Part shown: positions 1 to 6,190 of the stretch, piece by piece
How the letters are laid out: each line of letters begins with the position of its first letter
Position numbering within the stretch: the first letter of the stretch is position 1
Origin: Phycisphaerae bacterium
GTDB taxonomy: Bacteria > Planctomycetota > Phycisphaerae > Sedimentisphaerales > SG8-4
Direction: 5' to 3'
DNA length: 15,541 bases
Assembly (NCBI GenBank): GCA_030613765.1
Contig: JAUWLI010000027.1
Coordinates: 1-15,541 of the forward strand
The notes under the pieces: model-generated
The model's database searches: none
Told to the model about the DNA's origin: nothing
Seen by the model: the letters and a program-made list of their open reading frames with translations, nothing else
Position numbers and translations under genes: made by a program

Positions 1-345
1 GCAGGTGCAGAACTTGGCGGCGTGGCCCTCGCGGCGGCAACGGCCATGCAAACCGGAAAAAACTGGGTAATCGTCCGCAACAGCAAAAAAGGCTACGGCA
101 CCGGCAAGTTAGTCGAAGGTGTCTTGAAGCCCGGCGACGTAATCCTTTTGGTAGAGGACATCGCCACCACCGGTGGACAGGTCTGCGAAGCAGCCAAAGT
201 TATCACCGAGGCCGGCGCAACCGTTAAAAAAATCGTCTGCGTCATCGATCGTAAACAGGGGGCCGGGGAAAACATTACGAAGGCCGGCTACAAATTCGAA
301 TCCATCCTTACAAAAGACGACCTTGGAATAAAAGACAAGGATTAG
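1..345 (+). CDS. pyrE: Orotate phosphoribosyltransferase, C-terminal part (5' end outside window)
   Basis: This enzyme joins orotate to PRPP to give orotidine 5'-phosphate in de novo pyrimidine synthesis, in the cytoplasm. The reading frame is open from base 1 (AGAELGG leads into the first internal GTG), so the gene enters from the left and only about 114 C-terminal residues are present. The type I phosphoribosyltransferase PRPP-binding loop is clear as VEDIATTGGQ. It follows the core strand LKPGDVILL and precedes the usual C-terminal strand KKIVCVIDRKQGA. GAELGGVALA matches the OPRT substrate-loop region upstream. The TAG stop overlaps the stop of the convergent coaB gene by three bases. No terminator hairpin is seen at this junction. 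The family call is secure; the start cannot be judged. Confidence 0.93.
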   Translation, partial: AGAELGGVALAAATAMQTGKNWVIVRNSKKGYGTGKLVEGVLKPGDVILLVEDIATTGGQVCEAAKVITEAGATVKKIVCVIDRKQGAGENITKAGYKFESILTKDDLGIKDKD

Positions 346-956
346 TTACTCAGCATAGTAATGATCTTCCTGGCAATGACTGTCTTGCTTGTTGTCGGCA
401 GGTTTGTCCATTTGGAATGAAGTGTCTTTATCTGAATGGTTGTCTTTTCCGCATTGATTGCCGCAGGCGTGTTGGCAATTATCATATCGAGATTCTTTTC
501 TTTCAGCTTCTTCTCAGCTCGCGTTCGGATAGCTTTGTCTTCGAGGGCAAAGCCAACGACGATTTGATTCTTCTTTTTATTTTTTCCTGCCCATTTCAAA
601 ATGTCAACTGTGGGTTTTAATTTGATAGTAAGAGATTTGTTTGTTTTCTTGATTTTGGATTTTGCTTTTTTAACGGGCGTGTAATCAGCCACAGCCGCAG
701 CCATAATCAGGCAATCGCATCGGCTGAATTGCTGTTGCACCGCTTTGAACATCTGGGCCGTAGTTTCAACCTTGACGATTTTCGCTTCTTTTGGTGGTTG
801 CTGGTCAGCCGGCGTCGTTATAAGCGTGATTTTGTGGCCGGCTTTGACCGCTGCGCTGGCAAGTGCATAACCCATCCGGCCGCTACTTGCATTAGTGATA
901 AAGCGGACCGGGTCTATATATTCTCGTGTACCGCCTGCTGTGATTAGAAGATGCAT
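342..956 (-). CDS. coaB: Phosphopantothenate--cysteine ligase (stand-alone CoaB)
   Basis: CoaB condenses 4'-phosphopantothenate with cysteine, using a nucleotide triphosphate, in the second step of coenzyme A synthesis from pantothenate. The 204-residue protein begins at once with the CoaB signature ITAGGTREYIDPVRF, then ITNASSGRMGYALA. It continues with AAAVADYTP, the lysine-rich segment before LKPTVDILKW, GFALED, and the dimerisation/nucleotide motif MIIANTP. A late SKTVIARKI matches the conserved C-terminal lysine region. The length fits the CoaB half of the usual fused CoaBC (Dfp). The ATG lies 32 bp downstream of the coaC stop and in a different frame, so this is a separate gene and not a continuation. 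The start has no good Shine-Dalgarno of its own, only a GGTGG about 13 bases upstream inside the palindromic element, so translation may depend on coaC. It is last in its operon. Confidence 0.93.
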   Translation of the reverse strand: MHLLITAGGTREYIDPVRFITNASSGRMGYALASAAVKAGHKITLITTPADQQPPKEAKIVKVETTAQMFKAVQQQFSRCDCLIMAAAVADYTPVKKAKSKIKKTNKSLTIKLKPTVDILKWAGKNKKKNQIVVGFALEDKAIRTRAEKKLKEKNLDMIIANTPAAINAEKTTIQIKTLHSKWTNLPTTSKTVIARKIITMLSN

Positions 957-968
957 TTTGTTTTGTCA

Positions 969-1043
969 GCCACCAAGGCGCCAAGACACTAAGAATTTAA
1001 TTTGTTATTTTTTAATTTCTTTGTGCCTTCGTGTCTTAGTGGC
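969..1043. repeat. Imperfect palindrome made of inverted CACNAAGR arrays, at the coaC/coaB junction
   Basis: Two 32-nt arms (969-1000 and 1012-1043) can pair over almost their whole length, with an 11-nt loop. By hand I count five or six mismatches and two G-U pairs. Each arm is itself three tandem 8-nt units of the form CACNAAGR: CACCAAGG, CGCCAAGA, CACTAAGA on the + strand, and CACTAAGA, CACGAAGG, CACAAAGA read on the - strand. The element encodes the last 18 residues and the stop codon of coaC and reaches to 13 bases before the coaB start. It has no T-tract, so it is a poor intrinsic terminator. An mRNA-processing or coupling role, or a miniature mobile repeat, are both possible. Confidence 0.8.
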
Positions 1044-1615
1044 AAATTTGTTGCGATTTTTTCAATCGCTTTTAAAATATCCTGGGGCTCCGACATTCTG
1101 CCCTCTGCAATTGTCCCGTCAGCAAGCCGTCCTATTGTGGGACCTATTGAGTTGAATCCCATTTCCTTGAGGGTCTTTAGATTGCGCTGCACAACGGGAT
1201 TGTTCCACATATTACCATTCATCGCCGGTGCCAGAAGTATCGGCTTTTGCCAACAAACGCAAAAAGTTGCACTAAGCAAATCATCGCAGATGCCGTTTGC
1301 AATTTTGCCAATAATATTCGCCGTTGCAGGGGCCAAAACAACAATATCAGCCCAGTTGACAAGACTTACATGTTTGATTCTATGTTCCTCAGACTTACTC
1401 CACAAACTCGTAAAGACTGCTGAGCCGGTAACGGCTTCGAAACTTTTGGGCCCGACAAAGCGGCAGGCGGCATCCGTCATTACCGTCTTCACTCCGGCAC
1501 CGGCGGCGGTCAGCTTACTGGCCAAATCGACCACTTTATATGCAGAGATTCCACCGCTGACACCCAGCAAAATGTTTAAATTTTTAATTTTCAGATTTGT
1601 CTTTTTTGTGGGCAT
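989..1615 (-). CDS. coaC: Phosphopantothenoylcysteine decarboxylase (stand-alone CoaC, Cys-less variant)
   Basis: CoaC is an FMN-dependent HFCD-family flavoprotein that oxidatively decarboxylates 4'-phosphopantothenoylcysteine to 4'-phosphopantetheine. Visible motifs are the flavin-binding start ILLGVSGGISAYK, the catalytic-type histidine in HVSLVNWAD (His82 counting from the ATG at 1615), APATANIIGKIANG, and the substrate clamp PAMNGNMW (Asn133). The last motif, normally G-x-LACG-x-x-G-x-GRM, reads GRLADGTIAEGRMSEP. The conserved cysteine that protonates the enethiol intermediate is therefore replaced by Asp166. A TTG at 1621 would add two residues; the ATG at 1615 is preferred because a GAG lies six bases before it. 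The last 18 residues (LPLRHEGTKK onward) are encoded by the palindromic repeat and are not family sequence. The gene lies between rpoZ and coaB. Confidence 0.9.
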   Translation of the reverse strand: MPTKKTNLKIKNLNILLGVSGGISAYKVVDLASKLTAAGAGVKTVMTDAACRFVGPKSFEAVTGSAVFTSLWSKSEEHRIKHVSLVNWADIVVLAPATANIIGKIANGICDDLLSATFCVCWQKPILLAPAMNGNMWNNPVVQRNLKTLKEMGFNSIGPTIGRLADGTIAEGRMSEPQDILKAIEKIATNLPLRHEGTKKLKNNKLNS

Positions 1616-1701
1616 TGTCAACTCGTTTTCGTTGGCCGCATAATTGTTTTGAAATATATTCCATATTCGGCTTCACGTTTTCACTATTGACGGTTGGTGT
1701 T

Positions 1702-1730
1702 CTTAGCTGTCTTTTCACTCCACAGTTAAG
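1702..1730 (-). other. Hairpin just after the rpoZ stop
   Basis: CTTAGCTGT (1702-1710) and ACAGTTAAG (1722-1730) pair over nine bases with one G-U and an 11-nt loop, immediately downstream of the rpoZ TGA in the rpoZ-coaC gap. No run of T follows on the transcribed strand, so it looks like an mRNA end-protecting or processing hairpin and not an efficient terminator. Confidence 0.4.
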
Positions 1731-1731
1731 C

Positions 1732-1959
1732 TCATTCTTCATCCGCTTGGTCGCTCTTGCTGTCTGGGACATCTATAGTGATTTTGTCCTGCAGAAGTTC
1801 CTGGATAACAATTTCCAGCATTGTTTTGCTTTCGGCATCTTCAATCAGGGGTCGGGCACCTTGCACGAGTTCGTCCAGACGTTTTTGGACCAGTGCCGTT
1901 AATTTGAATCTGCCCCCGAATTTGTTGATTAGATCGGTGCTCTTAAGCTCCTCTATCAT
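1732..1959 (-). CDS. rpoZ: DNA-directed RNA polymerase omega subunit
   Basis: Omega is the small subunit that helps fold and stabilise the beta' subunit of RNA polymerase and, in some bacteria, takes part in ppGpp binding. This 75-residue protein follows the family pattern: a short helix with a Asn-Lys/Arg-Phe core (LINKFGGRFKLTALVQKRL), the basic helix with the invariant KR pair, then GARPLIEDAESKTMLEIVIQEL and a final ITID strand, with an acidic tail DSKSDQADEE. A Shine-Dalgarno GGAG lies nine bases before the ATG. Its position between gmk and coaC matches the yicC-gmk-rpoZ-coaBC cluster of many bacteria, which supports the call despite the small size and low sequence conservation of omega. 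Confidence 0.88.
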   Translation of the reverse strand: MIEELKSTDLINKFGGRFKLTALVQKRLDELVQGARPLIEDAESKTMLEIVIQELLQDKITIDVPDSKSDQADEE

Positions 1960-1994
1960 AATATTTTTCTCCGGTTAACATCAAAGACTCAACG

Positions 1995-2026
1995 CGAATT
2001 TATACAAATTCGTACTAACAGTTAGT
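1995..2026 (-). other. Two adjacent hairpins between gmk and rpoZ
   Basis: A perfect 7-bp stem CGAATTT/AAATTCG with a 4-nt loop (1995-2012) is followed directly by the near-palindrome ACTAACAGTTAGT (2014-2026). Both lie within 40 bases of the gmk stop. The strand transcribed with the operon has no strong U-tract after them, so the role is unclear; intercistronic mRNA stabilisation is a possibility. Confidence 0.4.
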
Positions 2027-2031
2027 TTTAC

Positions 2032-2604
2032 TTAATTTTGCTGAATAATTTCTACAACCTCGTTTACCGCCTGCTGCAGGTTGTCGTTTATAACCATGTG
2101 TTTATAATATTGCCAGGCAGCGGCGATTTCTCCGCTTGCCCCGTTCAATCTATCCTCAGCCGTTTCAATGTCTTCTCTGCCCCTGAGTTTCATACGCTCT
2201 GCCAATTCTTTTTGAGTCGGCGGGAGAACAAAAATCATCACGGCATCCTTGTGTATGCGCTTGACCTGTTTCGCACCTTGAACGTCGATTTCCAGGATAA
2301 CGCTGCTGCCTCGCTGCAGCGCTTCATCTACTTTTTCCTTTGGTGTCCCGTACAAATGGCCAAAAACCTCGGCGTGTTCCAGCAGCAAGCCCTTATCGAG
2401 GCGCTGTTGAAAGTCATTTTCCGATATAAACCAATAGTCCTGGCCATCGACTTCGGCTTGACTCCTCGGCCGCGTAGTGACCGAAACACTAAGATAAACA
2501 TTATTTAGCCGCTTAGCCACCTCTTTGCAGATAGTGCTCTTGCCAACACCGGATGGGCCGCTCACTATCACAATTTTGCCATATCTGCCCTTTGTCTCGT
2601 TCAT
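2032..2604 (-). CDS. gmk: Guanylate kinase
   Basis: Gmk phosphorylates GMP to GDP with ATP, in the cytoplasm, and is essential for GTP and dGTP supply. The 190-residue length is normal. The P-loop GPSGVGKST occupies residues 16-24. The GMP-binding segment is present as SVSVTTRPRSQAEVDGQDYWF with the canonical TTRPxR, followed by EHAEVFGHLYGTP and the strand VILEIDVQGAKQV. The lid arginines lie in ERMKLRGREDIETAEDRL. The ATG has little Shine-Dalgarno signal. It lies 65 bp downstream of yicC and 72 bp upstream of rpoZ on the same strand. The association of gmk with rpoZ and a YicC-family gene is a conserved arrangement linking nucleotide supply to RNA metabolism. Confidence 0.96.
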   Translation of the reverse strand: MNETKGRYGKIVIVSGPSGVGKSTICKEVAKRLNNVYLSVSVTTRPRSQAEVDGQDYWFISENDFQQRLDKGLLLEHAEVFGHLYGTPKEKVDEALQRGSSVILEIDVQGAKQVKRIHKDAVMIFVLPPTQKELAERMKLRGREDIETAEDRLNGASGEIAAAWQYYKHMVINDNLQQAVNEVVEIIQQN

Positions 2605-2669
2605 ATTTTCGTTGTCTGTTACGTGTGATGTTTACGCAAAGAATATACGCAGCGCGTGATATTACTCTA

Positions 2670-3554
2670 TCACTTTACATTCTGAACCTGTTCTTTAATC
2701 CGGTCTATCCGGCATTTTATGTCGACCACCCAGCTGGTAATCTCGGTATCAGAGGCCTTGCTGGCGATGGTGTTAGCTTCTCTGAGCATCTCCTGGCTGA
2801 TGAAGTCTAACTTTCGTCCGGCCTGGGAATTTGTCTGACAGCCCTGCAGCAGTTGCTGCAGGTGCGAATCCAGCCGGGCAATCTCCTCAGATATATCCGA
2901 TCTCTCGGCGAAAATCGCCACTTCCCTGGCAAGTGTTTCTTCATCCAACTTCAGTTTTGCACCCGCGAGCAGTTCATTAACTCTTTTCTTTAGTTTCTCT
3001 GCATATCTCGTCAGGACAATTTCACTTCGAGCACATATTCGCTCAATGTCCTGCTTCATAGCGCTGCAGTGTTTTTTCAAATCAGCTTCAAGAGCAGCTC
3101 CTTCGGCGGCACGCATTTGTTTGAGCTTCTCGATTGCTTCCTGACTGATTTCCAAAACTGTCTTCTTGATTTGTTCGGCTATATTTTCATCCGGTAATGC
3201 CGGTTCCAATATCCCCGGCAGGTTAAGCAAGCTGCTAATATCAATCGGGCAATTGATATTGGCCGAAGAGGCAATCCGGCTCAATCTTTCCATAACGGCC
3301 TGCAAAGCCGTCTCGTCTATATCAAAGAGCACATTTGCTGATGCATTCCTGAGCCGAAGGACATAATTTACCGTCCCGCGTGACAAATTTTCTCGCAGAA
3401 GCTTTTCAATAGCCTCTGTCAGAAACGCTACCGTCTCCGGCAATTTTATATTGGCCTTGAAATAACGGTTGTTGACCGTTCTGATTTCCACCGCGTAGGT
3501 CACGCCATTGAGTTGGCCTTCCGCGTCTCCGTATCCGGTCATGCTACTTATCAT
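2670..3554 (-). CDS. yicC: YicC/YloC family endoribonuclease
   Basis: The protein (294 residues from the ATG at 3554) starts with MISSMTGYGDAEG, the hallmark N-terminus of the YicC/YloC family, and continues with EIRTVNNRYFKANIKLPE, the conserved (S/T)(V/L)N(N/S)R-F region. Most of the middle (about 100-230) is helical with many Glu, Lys and Ala residues. The C-terminal DUF1732 part reads ERSDISEEIARLDSHLQQL, then GRKLDFISQEMLREANTIASKASD. Family members are described as endoribonucleases that promote RNA decay; that role is taken from the family. A GTG six bases upstream (3560) could extend it by two residues, but other members begin MI.SMTG. The position directly before gmk is typical. A 6-bp hairpin (GTGATA/TATCAC, 2656-2673) overlaps its stop codon. 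Confidence 0.93.
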   Translation of the reverse strand: MISSMTGYGDAEGQLNGVTYAVEIRTVNNRYFKANIKLPETVAFLTEAIEKLLRENLSRGTVNYVLRLRNASANVLFDIDETALQAVMERLSRIASSANINCPIDISSLLNLPGILEPALPDENIAEQIKKTVLEISQEAIEKLKQMRAAEGAALEADLKKHCSAMKQDIERICARSEIVLTRYAEKLKKRVNELLAGAKLKLDEETLAREVAIFAERSDISEEIARLDSHLQQLLQGCQTNSQAGRKLDFISQEMLREANTIASKASDTEITSWVVDIKCRIDRIKEQVQNVK

Positions 3555-3595
3555 AGCCACTACACTTTCAAACTAAATCAACTACGCATTCGACA

Positions 3596-3640
3596 GGGTT
3601 CCTGCTTTGCCCTCTCACTGGCGGGCAAAATGCGGTTCCC
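3596..3640. repeat. GC-rich imperfect palindrome between secG and yicC
   Basis: Arms at 3596-3612 (starts GGGTTCC, ends TTTGCCC) and 3623-3640 (starts GGGCAAA, ends GGTTCCC) pair with a 10-nt loop. The outer GGG/CCC and inner TTTGCCC/GGGCAAA blocks are perfect; the middle has a small internal loop and a bulge. It fills the centre of the 113-bp gap. There is no T-run on either side, so it is unlikely to be a terminator. It could form a stable intercistronic hairpin or be a REP-like repeat. Confidence 0.6.
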
Positions 3641-3667
3641 GTTATTATGGCACGCTTATGAAGATTT

Positions 3668-4072
3668 CTACCTTATTCCGGGTGAATTTGCATCAGTACT
3701 CTCACCGCCCGGCGGGGTCCCGGTCTCGCCAATCGGTGATGGCGACTCCGAACTTGGCGGAAACTCTGAAGAAGTAGTAATCGGTGGCGTGGTACCTACG
3801 TCAAGGTCATCAGGTGGTCTGTAGAATTTGGCCATCACCACCGCAAGAGTAAGAAATACACCCACAAGCACTATTGTAACCCAGGTCAGGAAGTCGCCGG
3901 TTTTGGAACCCAAAATCCCGCTTGCCATACCTCCGCCGAAAGCCCCACTTAAACCGCCGCCTTTGCCTTTTTGAACTAAAATGATTAGAATCAATGAAAA
4001 GGCGCAAAAAACAAAAAGGACAGCAACGACCTTCATAATAAAACCTACTGCTAACAATGGAAAAACAGTCAT
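3668..4072 (-). CDS. secG: Preprotein translocase subunit SecG
   Basis: SecG is the small accessory subunit of the SecYEG inner-membrane channel and assists SecA-driven protein export. Two membrane segments are visible (about residues 14-33 and 62-84), separated by the family loop LVQKGKGGGLSGAFGGG, the best-conserved SecG motif, followed by GSKTGDFLTWVT. After the second helix the protein runs on for about 48 residues as a tail rich in Pro, Ser, Thr, Glu and Gly (for example SSESPSPIGETGTPPGG), so the total of 134 exceeds the common 70-110. The ATG is supported by AAGGGG about eight bases upstream; an internal Met13 is a possible alternative. It lies between tpiA and yicC. Adjacency of tpiA and secG is common in bacteria and strengthens the call. 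Confidence 0.93.
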   Translation of the reverse strand: MTVFPLLAVGFIMKVVAVLFVFCAFSLILIILVQKGKGGGLSGAFGGGMASGILGSKTGDFLTWVTIVLVGVFLTLAVVMAKFYRPPDDLDVGTTPPITTSSEFPPSSESPSPIGETGTPPGGESTDANSPGIR

Positions 4073-4091
4073 ATTCGTTCCCCTTTCGATC

Positions 4092-4160
4092 GGCTATTTA
4101 CTATTTTCTATTATTGCACAATCGCCATTTCTGTTGTTTCTTTTACAATAGTAAATAGCC
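4092..4160. repeat. Palindrome with perfect 13-bp arms and 7-nt periodic units, tpiA/secG gap
   Basis: GGCTATTTACTAT (4092-4104) is perfectly inverted as ATAGTAAATAGCC (4148-4160), with 43 nt between. The left side is a run of degenerate 7-mers (CTATTTA, CTATTTT, CTATTAT), and the right side is likewise periodic (AATAGTA, AATAGCC, AATTGTC, AATTACA). The pair occupies nearly the whole 97-bp gap and stops 19-20 bases short of the secG start, leaving its Shine-Dalgarno free. The architecture resembles the elements at 969-1043 and 6082-6190, though the sequence differs. Confidence 0.75.
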
Positions 4161-4169
4161 AATTGTCAA

Positions 4170-4931
4170 TTACACTGCCGCCCGAATTATTGCTAAAAAA
4201 TCATCTGCCTTCAAACTTGCCCCACCGACCAGCGAACCGTCTACGTCCTGCTGCTGCATCAACTCTGCTGCATTGCCGGGCTTAACCGAGCCGCCATAAA
4301 GAATGCGGATTTCCTCAGCTAACTGGGCGTCATACATTTCGGCAAGCAGCTTTCGCACAAGTTCATGTGCTTCCTGTGCCTGTTCCTGTGTTGCTGTCAG
4401 GCCTGTCCCGATGGCCCAGACCGGTTCATAGGCAATGGTTACGGCGGAGATTTTCTCAGCACTTAGACCGGCCAGGCCATCTTTTACCTGTCGGGTCACC
4501 ACCTCGTTTGTTTGTGATGCTTTCCGTTCTTCGAGCAGCTCGCCCACGCATAATACCGGCAGAAGGCCGCCGGAAATGGCAGCAGTAACTTTTTTATTTA
4601 TTAACTCGTCGGTCTCACCGATAACGTGCCGACGCTCCGAATGACCGCACAAGGCATAGGTGCAGCCAATATCTTTTAACATCGATACACTTATTTCGCC
4701 GGTAAAAGCCCCGTTTTGCTCAAAGTACAAATCCTGCGCGCCGACCGCGATGTTCGATGTATTAAGGGCCTTGATCACGGATGGCAGGTAAATAAAAGGT
4801 GGGAAGACCGCCATGCTAACGCTCTGGTCAGCTATTTCAGAAGCCCCGGAAGCAATGCTCTCGGCCAGACTTACACTGCTTTGACTGTCGGTATTCATCT
4901 TCCAGTTGCCGGCCACAAATGGCTTTCTCAT
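4170..4931 (-). CDS. tpiA: Triosephosphate isomerase
   Basis: TpiA interconverts dihydroxyacetone phosphate and glyceraldehyde 3-phosphate in glycolysis and gluconeogenesis. The 253-residue protein has the full TIM-barrel set: the substrate-binding lysine in AGNWKMN (Lys11), the electrophilic histidine in YALCGHSERR (His97), the catalytic base in AYEPVWAIGTG (Glu169) followed by the flexible loop 6 in the same motif, and the phosphate-binding ILYGGSVKPGN and SLVGGASL. Length and motif spacing are those of a normal active bacterial enzyme. A good AGGAG Shine-Dalgarno precedes the ATG. It follows pheA by 69 bp and precedes secG by 97 bp on the same strand. Confidence 0.97.
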   Translation of the reverse strand: MRKPFVAGNWKMNTDSQSSVSLAESIASGASEIADQSVSMAVFPPFIYLPSVIKALNTSNIAVGAQDLYFEQNGAFTGEISVSMLKDIGCTYALCGHSERRHVIGETDELINKKVTAAISGGLLPVLCVGELLEERKASQTNEVVTRQVKDGLAGLSAEKISAVTIAYEPVWAIGTGLTATQEQAQEAHELVRKLLAEMYDAQLAEEIRILYGGSVKPGNAAELMQQQDVDGSLVGGASLKADDFLAIIRAAV

Positions 4932-5000
4932 AAAAAAACTCCTAAAGTTTTAATACAGTGCTCATGTTTTGTCATTTAGGTTATGGGCCGAGTGCCGCGA

Positions 5001-6071
5001 TTAAAGTAATTCTGTTGCCCTCGGGAAACTGCCTAATATCGAAAGCTGCAGGCAATGCTTACGGGTTTCTTCCAGTCCCTTTTGAACTTGTTTCTCTGTC
5101 CTGTGTCCAACAAAATCCATGAAGAAATAGTATTCCCACTGCCTTTTCTTGCTGGGCCTGGACTCTATGTTTGTCAGGTTGATATTGTATCGTTTGAAAA
5201 CCTCGAGCACATCGGCCAGGGCACCGGCCTTATGAGCGGTGCTAAACAGTATAGCGGTTTTATCTTCGCCGGTCGGCCTTGAATCTTCCTGGCTGATTAC
5301 CAGAAATCTTGTCACATTATTAGCAATATCCTCGATGTTTTCGCAAATAATTCTCAGTCCATACAACTCCGCTGCGACCCTGGAGCCAATCGCTGCCGAG
5401 TTCGGTTCTTCTGATGCAAGTTGTGCCGCCTTGGCAGTGGAAGCAACCGGAACAGTCTGCGCCTCCTTGAAGGTGGCGCTTAACCAGTTTCGGCACTGGG
5501 CGAATACTTCCGGCTTTGAGTAAATCTTCTCAATCTTTTCCAGCGAGCAATTGCCTAAAAGATTATGATGAATAGCCATTAGAACCTCGGCACAAACTTT
5601 CACATTTGAATCTATCAGGGCATCGAGTGTTTCTATTACGCCGCCGCCCGTGGTATTCTCTATCGGAGCGAGGCCCAAATCACAATGACCCTTGCTGACT
5701 TCATCGAAGATGCTTGTGATATCCGCGAGCGACTCATATTCGACGCTCTGGCCGAATTTGAGCATAGCCGCAGTATGGCTAAAGCTACCTTTGGGACCAA
5801 GGTAGCCGATTCGCAAAGGCCTCTCCAGCACAAAAGAGCCGCTCATCAACTCACGCCAGATGGCCACCAGGCACTTGGCCGGAAGTGGACCCTTGTTGGC
5901 CTCGGCAATCCTGGCAAGGACCTCTTTTTCGCGGTCCGGTGCATAAACCGCCTTGCCGGTCTTGTCTTTCAGCTTCCCTATCTCTATGACAACGCGCGCA
6001 CGCTCATTAAGTAGCTGCACAAGCTGGTGGTCGAGTTCGTCTATCCGTTTTCTTAGTTCTTCAAGAGACAT
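5001..6071 (-). CDS. pheA: Bifunctional chorismate mutase / prephenate dehydratase (P-protein)
   Basis: This protein converts chorismate to prephenate and then to phenylpyruvate, the committed steps to phenylalanine. It has 356 residues in three parts. Residues 1-85 are an AroQ-type chorismate mutase (LRKRIDELDHQLVQLLNERA with the catalytic-type Arg and Lys residues, then GKLK and YAPDREKEVL). Residues 86-265 are the prephenate dehydratase, opening IGYLGPKGSFSHTAA, with APIENTTGGGV and the catalytic NNVTRFLVI (Thr254, Arg255, Phe256). Residues 272-350 are an ACT domain with AGALADVLEVF and the ESRP motif (303-306) linked to phenylalanine binding. Feedback inhibition by phenylalanine is therefore expected. 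It is the first gene of the minus-strand run; the palindrome at 6082-6190 begins 11 bp before its start codon. Confidence 0.96.
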   Translation of the reverse strand: MSLEELRKRIDELDHQLVQLLNERARVVIEIGKLKDKTGKAVYAPDREKEVLARIAEANKGPLPAKCLVAIWRELMSGSFVLERPLRIGYLGPKGSFSHTAAMLKFGQSVEYESLADITSIFDEVSKGHCDLGLAPIENTTGGGVIETLDALIDSNVKVCAEVLMAIHHNLLGNCSLEKIEKIYSKPEVFAQCRNWLSATFKEAQTVPVASTAKAAQLASEEPNSAAIGSRVAAELYGLRIICENIEDIANNVTRFLVISQEDSRPTGEDKTAILFSTAHKAGALADVLEVFKRYNINLTNIESRPSKKRQWEYYFFMDFVGHRTEKQVQKGLEETRKHCLQLSILGSFPRATELL

Positions 6072-6081
6072 AAATCAAAAT

Positions 6082-6190
6082 AGCTAAAAACTTAAAGCTG
6101 AAAGTGCAAAACCAGAGAATAGAACTTAAGAAGTAAATCAGTTTGGATTTTAAGTTATGGTTTCTACTTTTTCGTTTTACGTTTTTAGCT
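6082..6190. repeat. 109-bp palindrome with 33-bp arms of 7-nt units, pheA/ogt intergenic region
   Basis: Arms of equal length (6082-6114 and 6158-6190) pair over most of 33 positions, with a few mismatches clustered at 6105-6108 and three G-U pairs. An inner ACTTAA/TTAAGT pair (6124-6129, 6150-6155) extends the fold. The left arm reads as 7-nt units CTAAAAA, CTTAAAG, CTGAAAG, TGCAAAA; the inverted right arm reads CTAAAAA, CGTAAAA, CGAAAAA, GTAGAAA. It sits between two divergent genes, so it is not a terminator in the usual place. No coding capacity and no target-site duplication is obvious. Confidence 0.78.

Noticed and set aside
969..1043. CRISPR-like short repeats
   Set aside because: The repeats are 8 nt, contiguous and arranged as an inverted pair; there are no spacers and no cas genes.
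1002..1643. 213-codon plus-strand frame antisense to coaC
   Set aside because: A mirror of the coaC coding frame with no family features; coaC motifs on the minus strand are decisive.
1584..1772. 62-codon minus-strand frame overlapping the rpoZ 3' end and the coaC 5' end
   Set aside because: It overlaps two well-supported genes in another frame, has no recognisable family or Shine-Dalgarno, and is low in complexity; likely chance.
4092..4160. Rho-independent terminator for tpiA or other intergenic palindromes
   Set aside because: Loops are long (up to 43 nt) and no T-tract follows the stems on the transcribed strand; the same holds for the palindromes at 969, 3596, 6082 and 10463.
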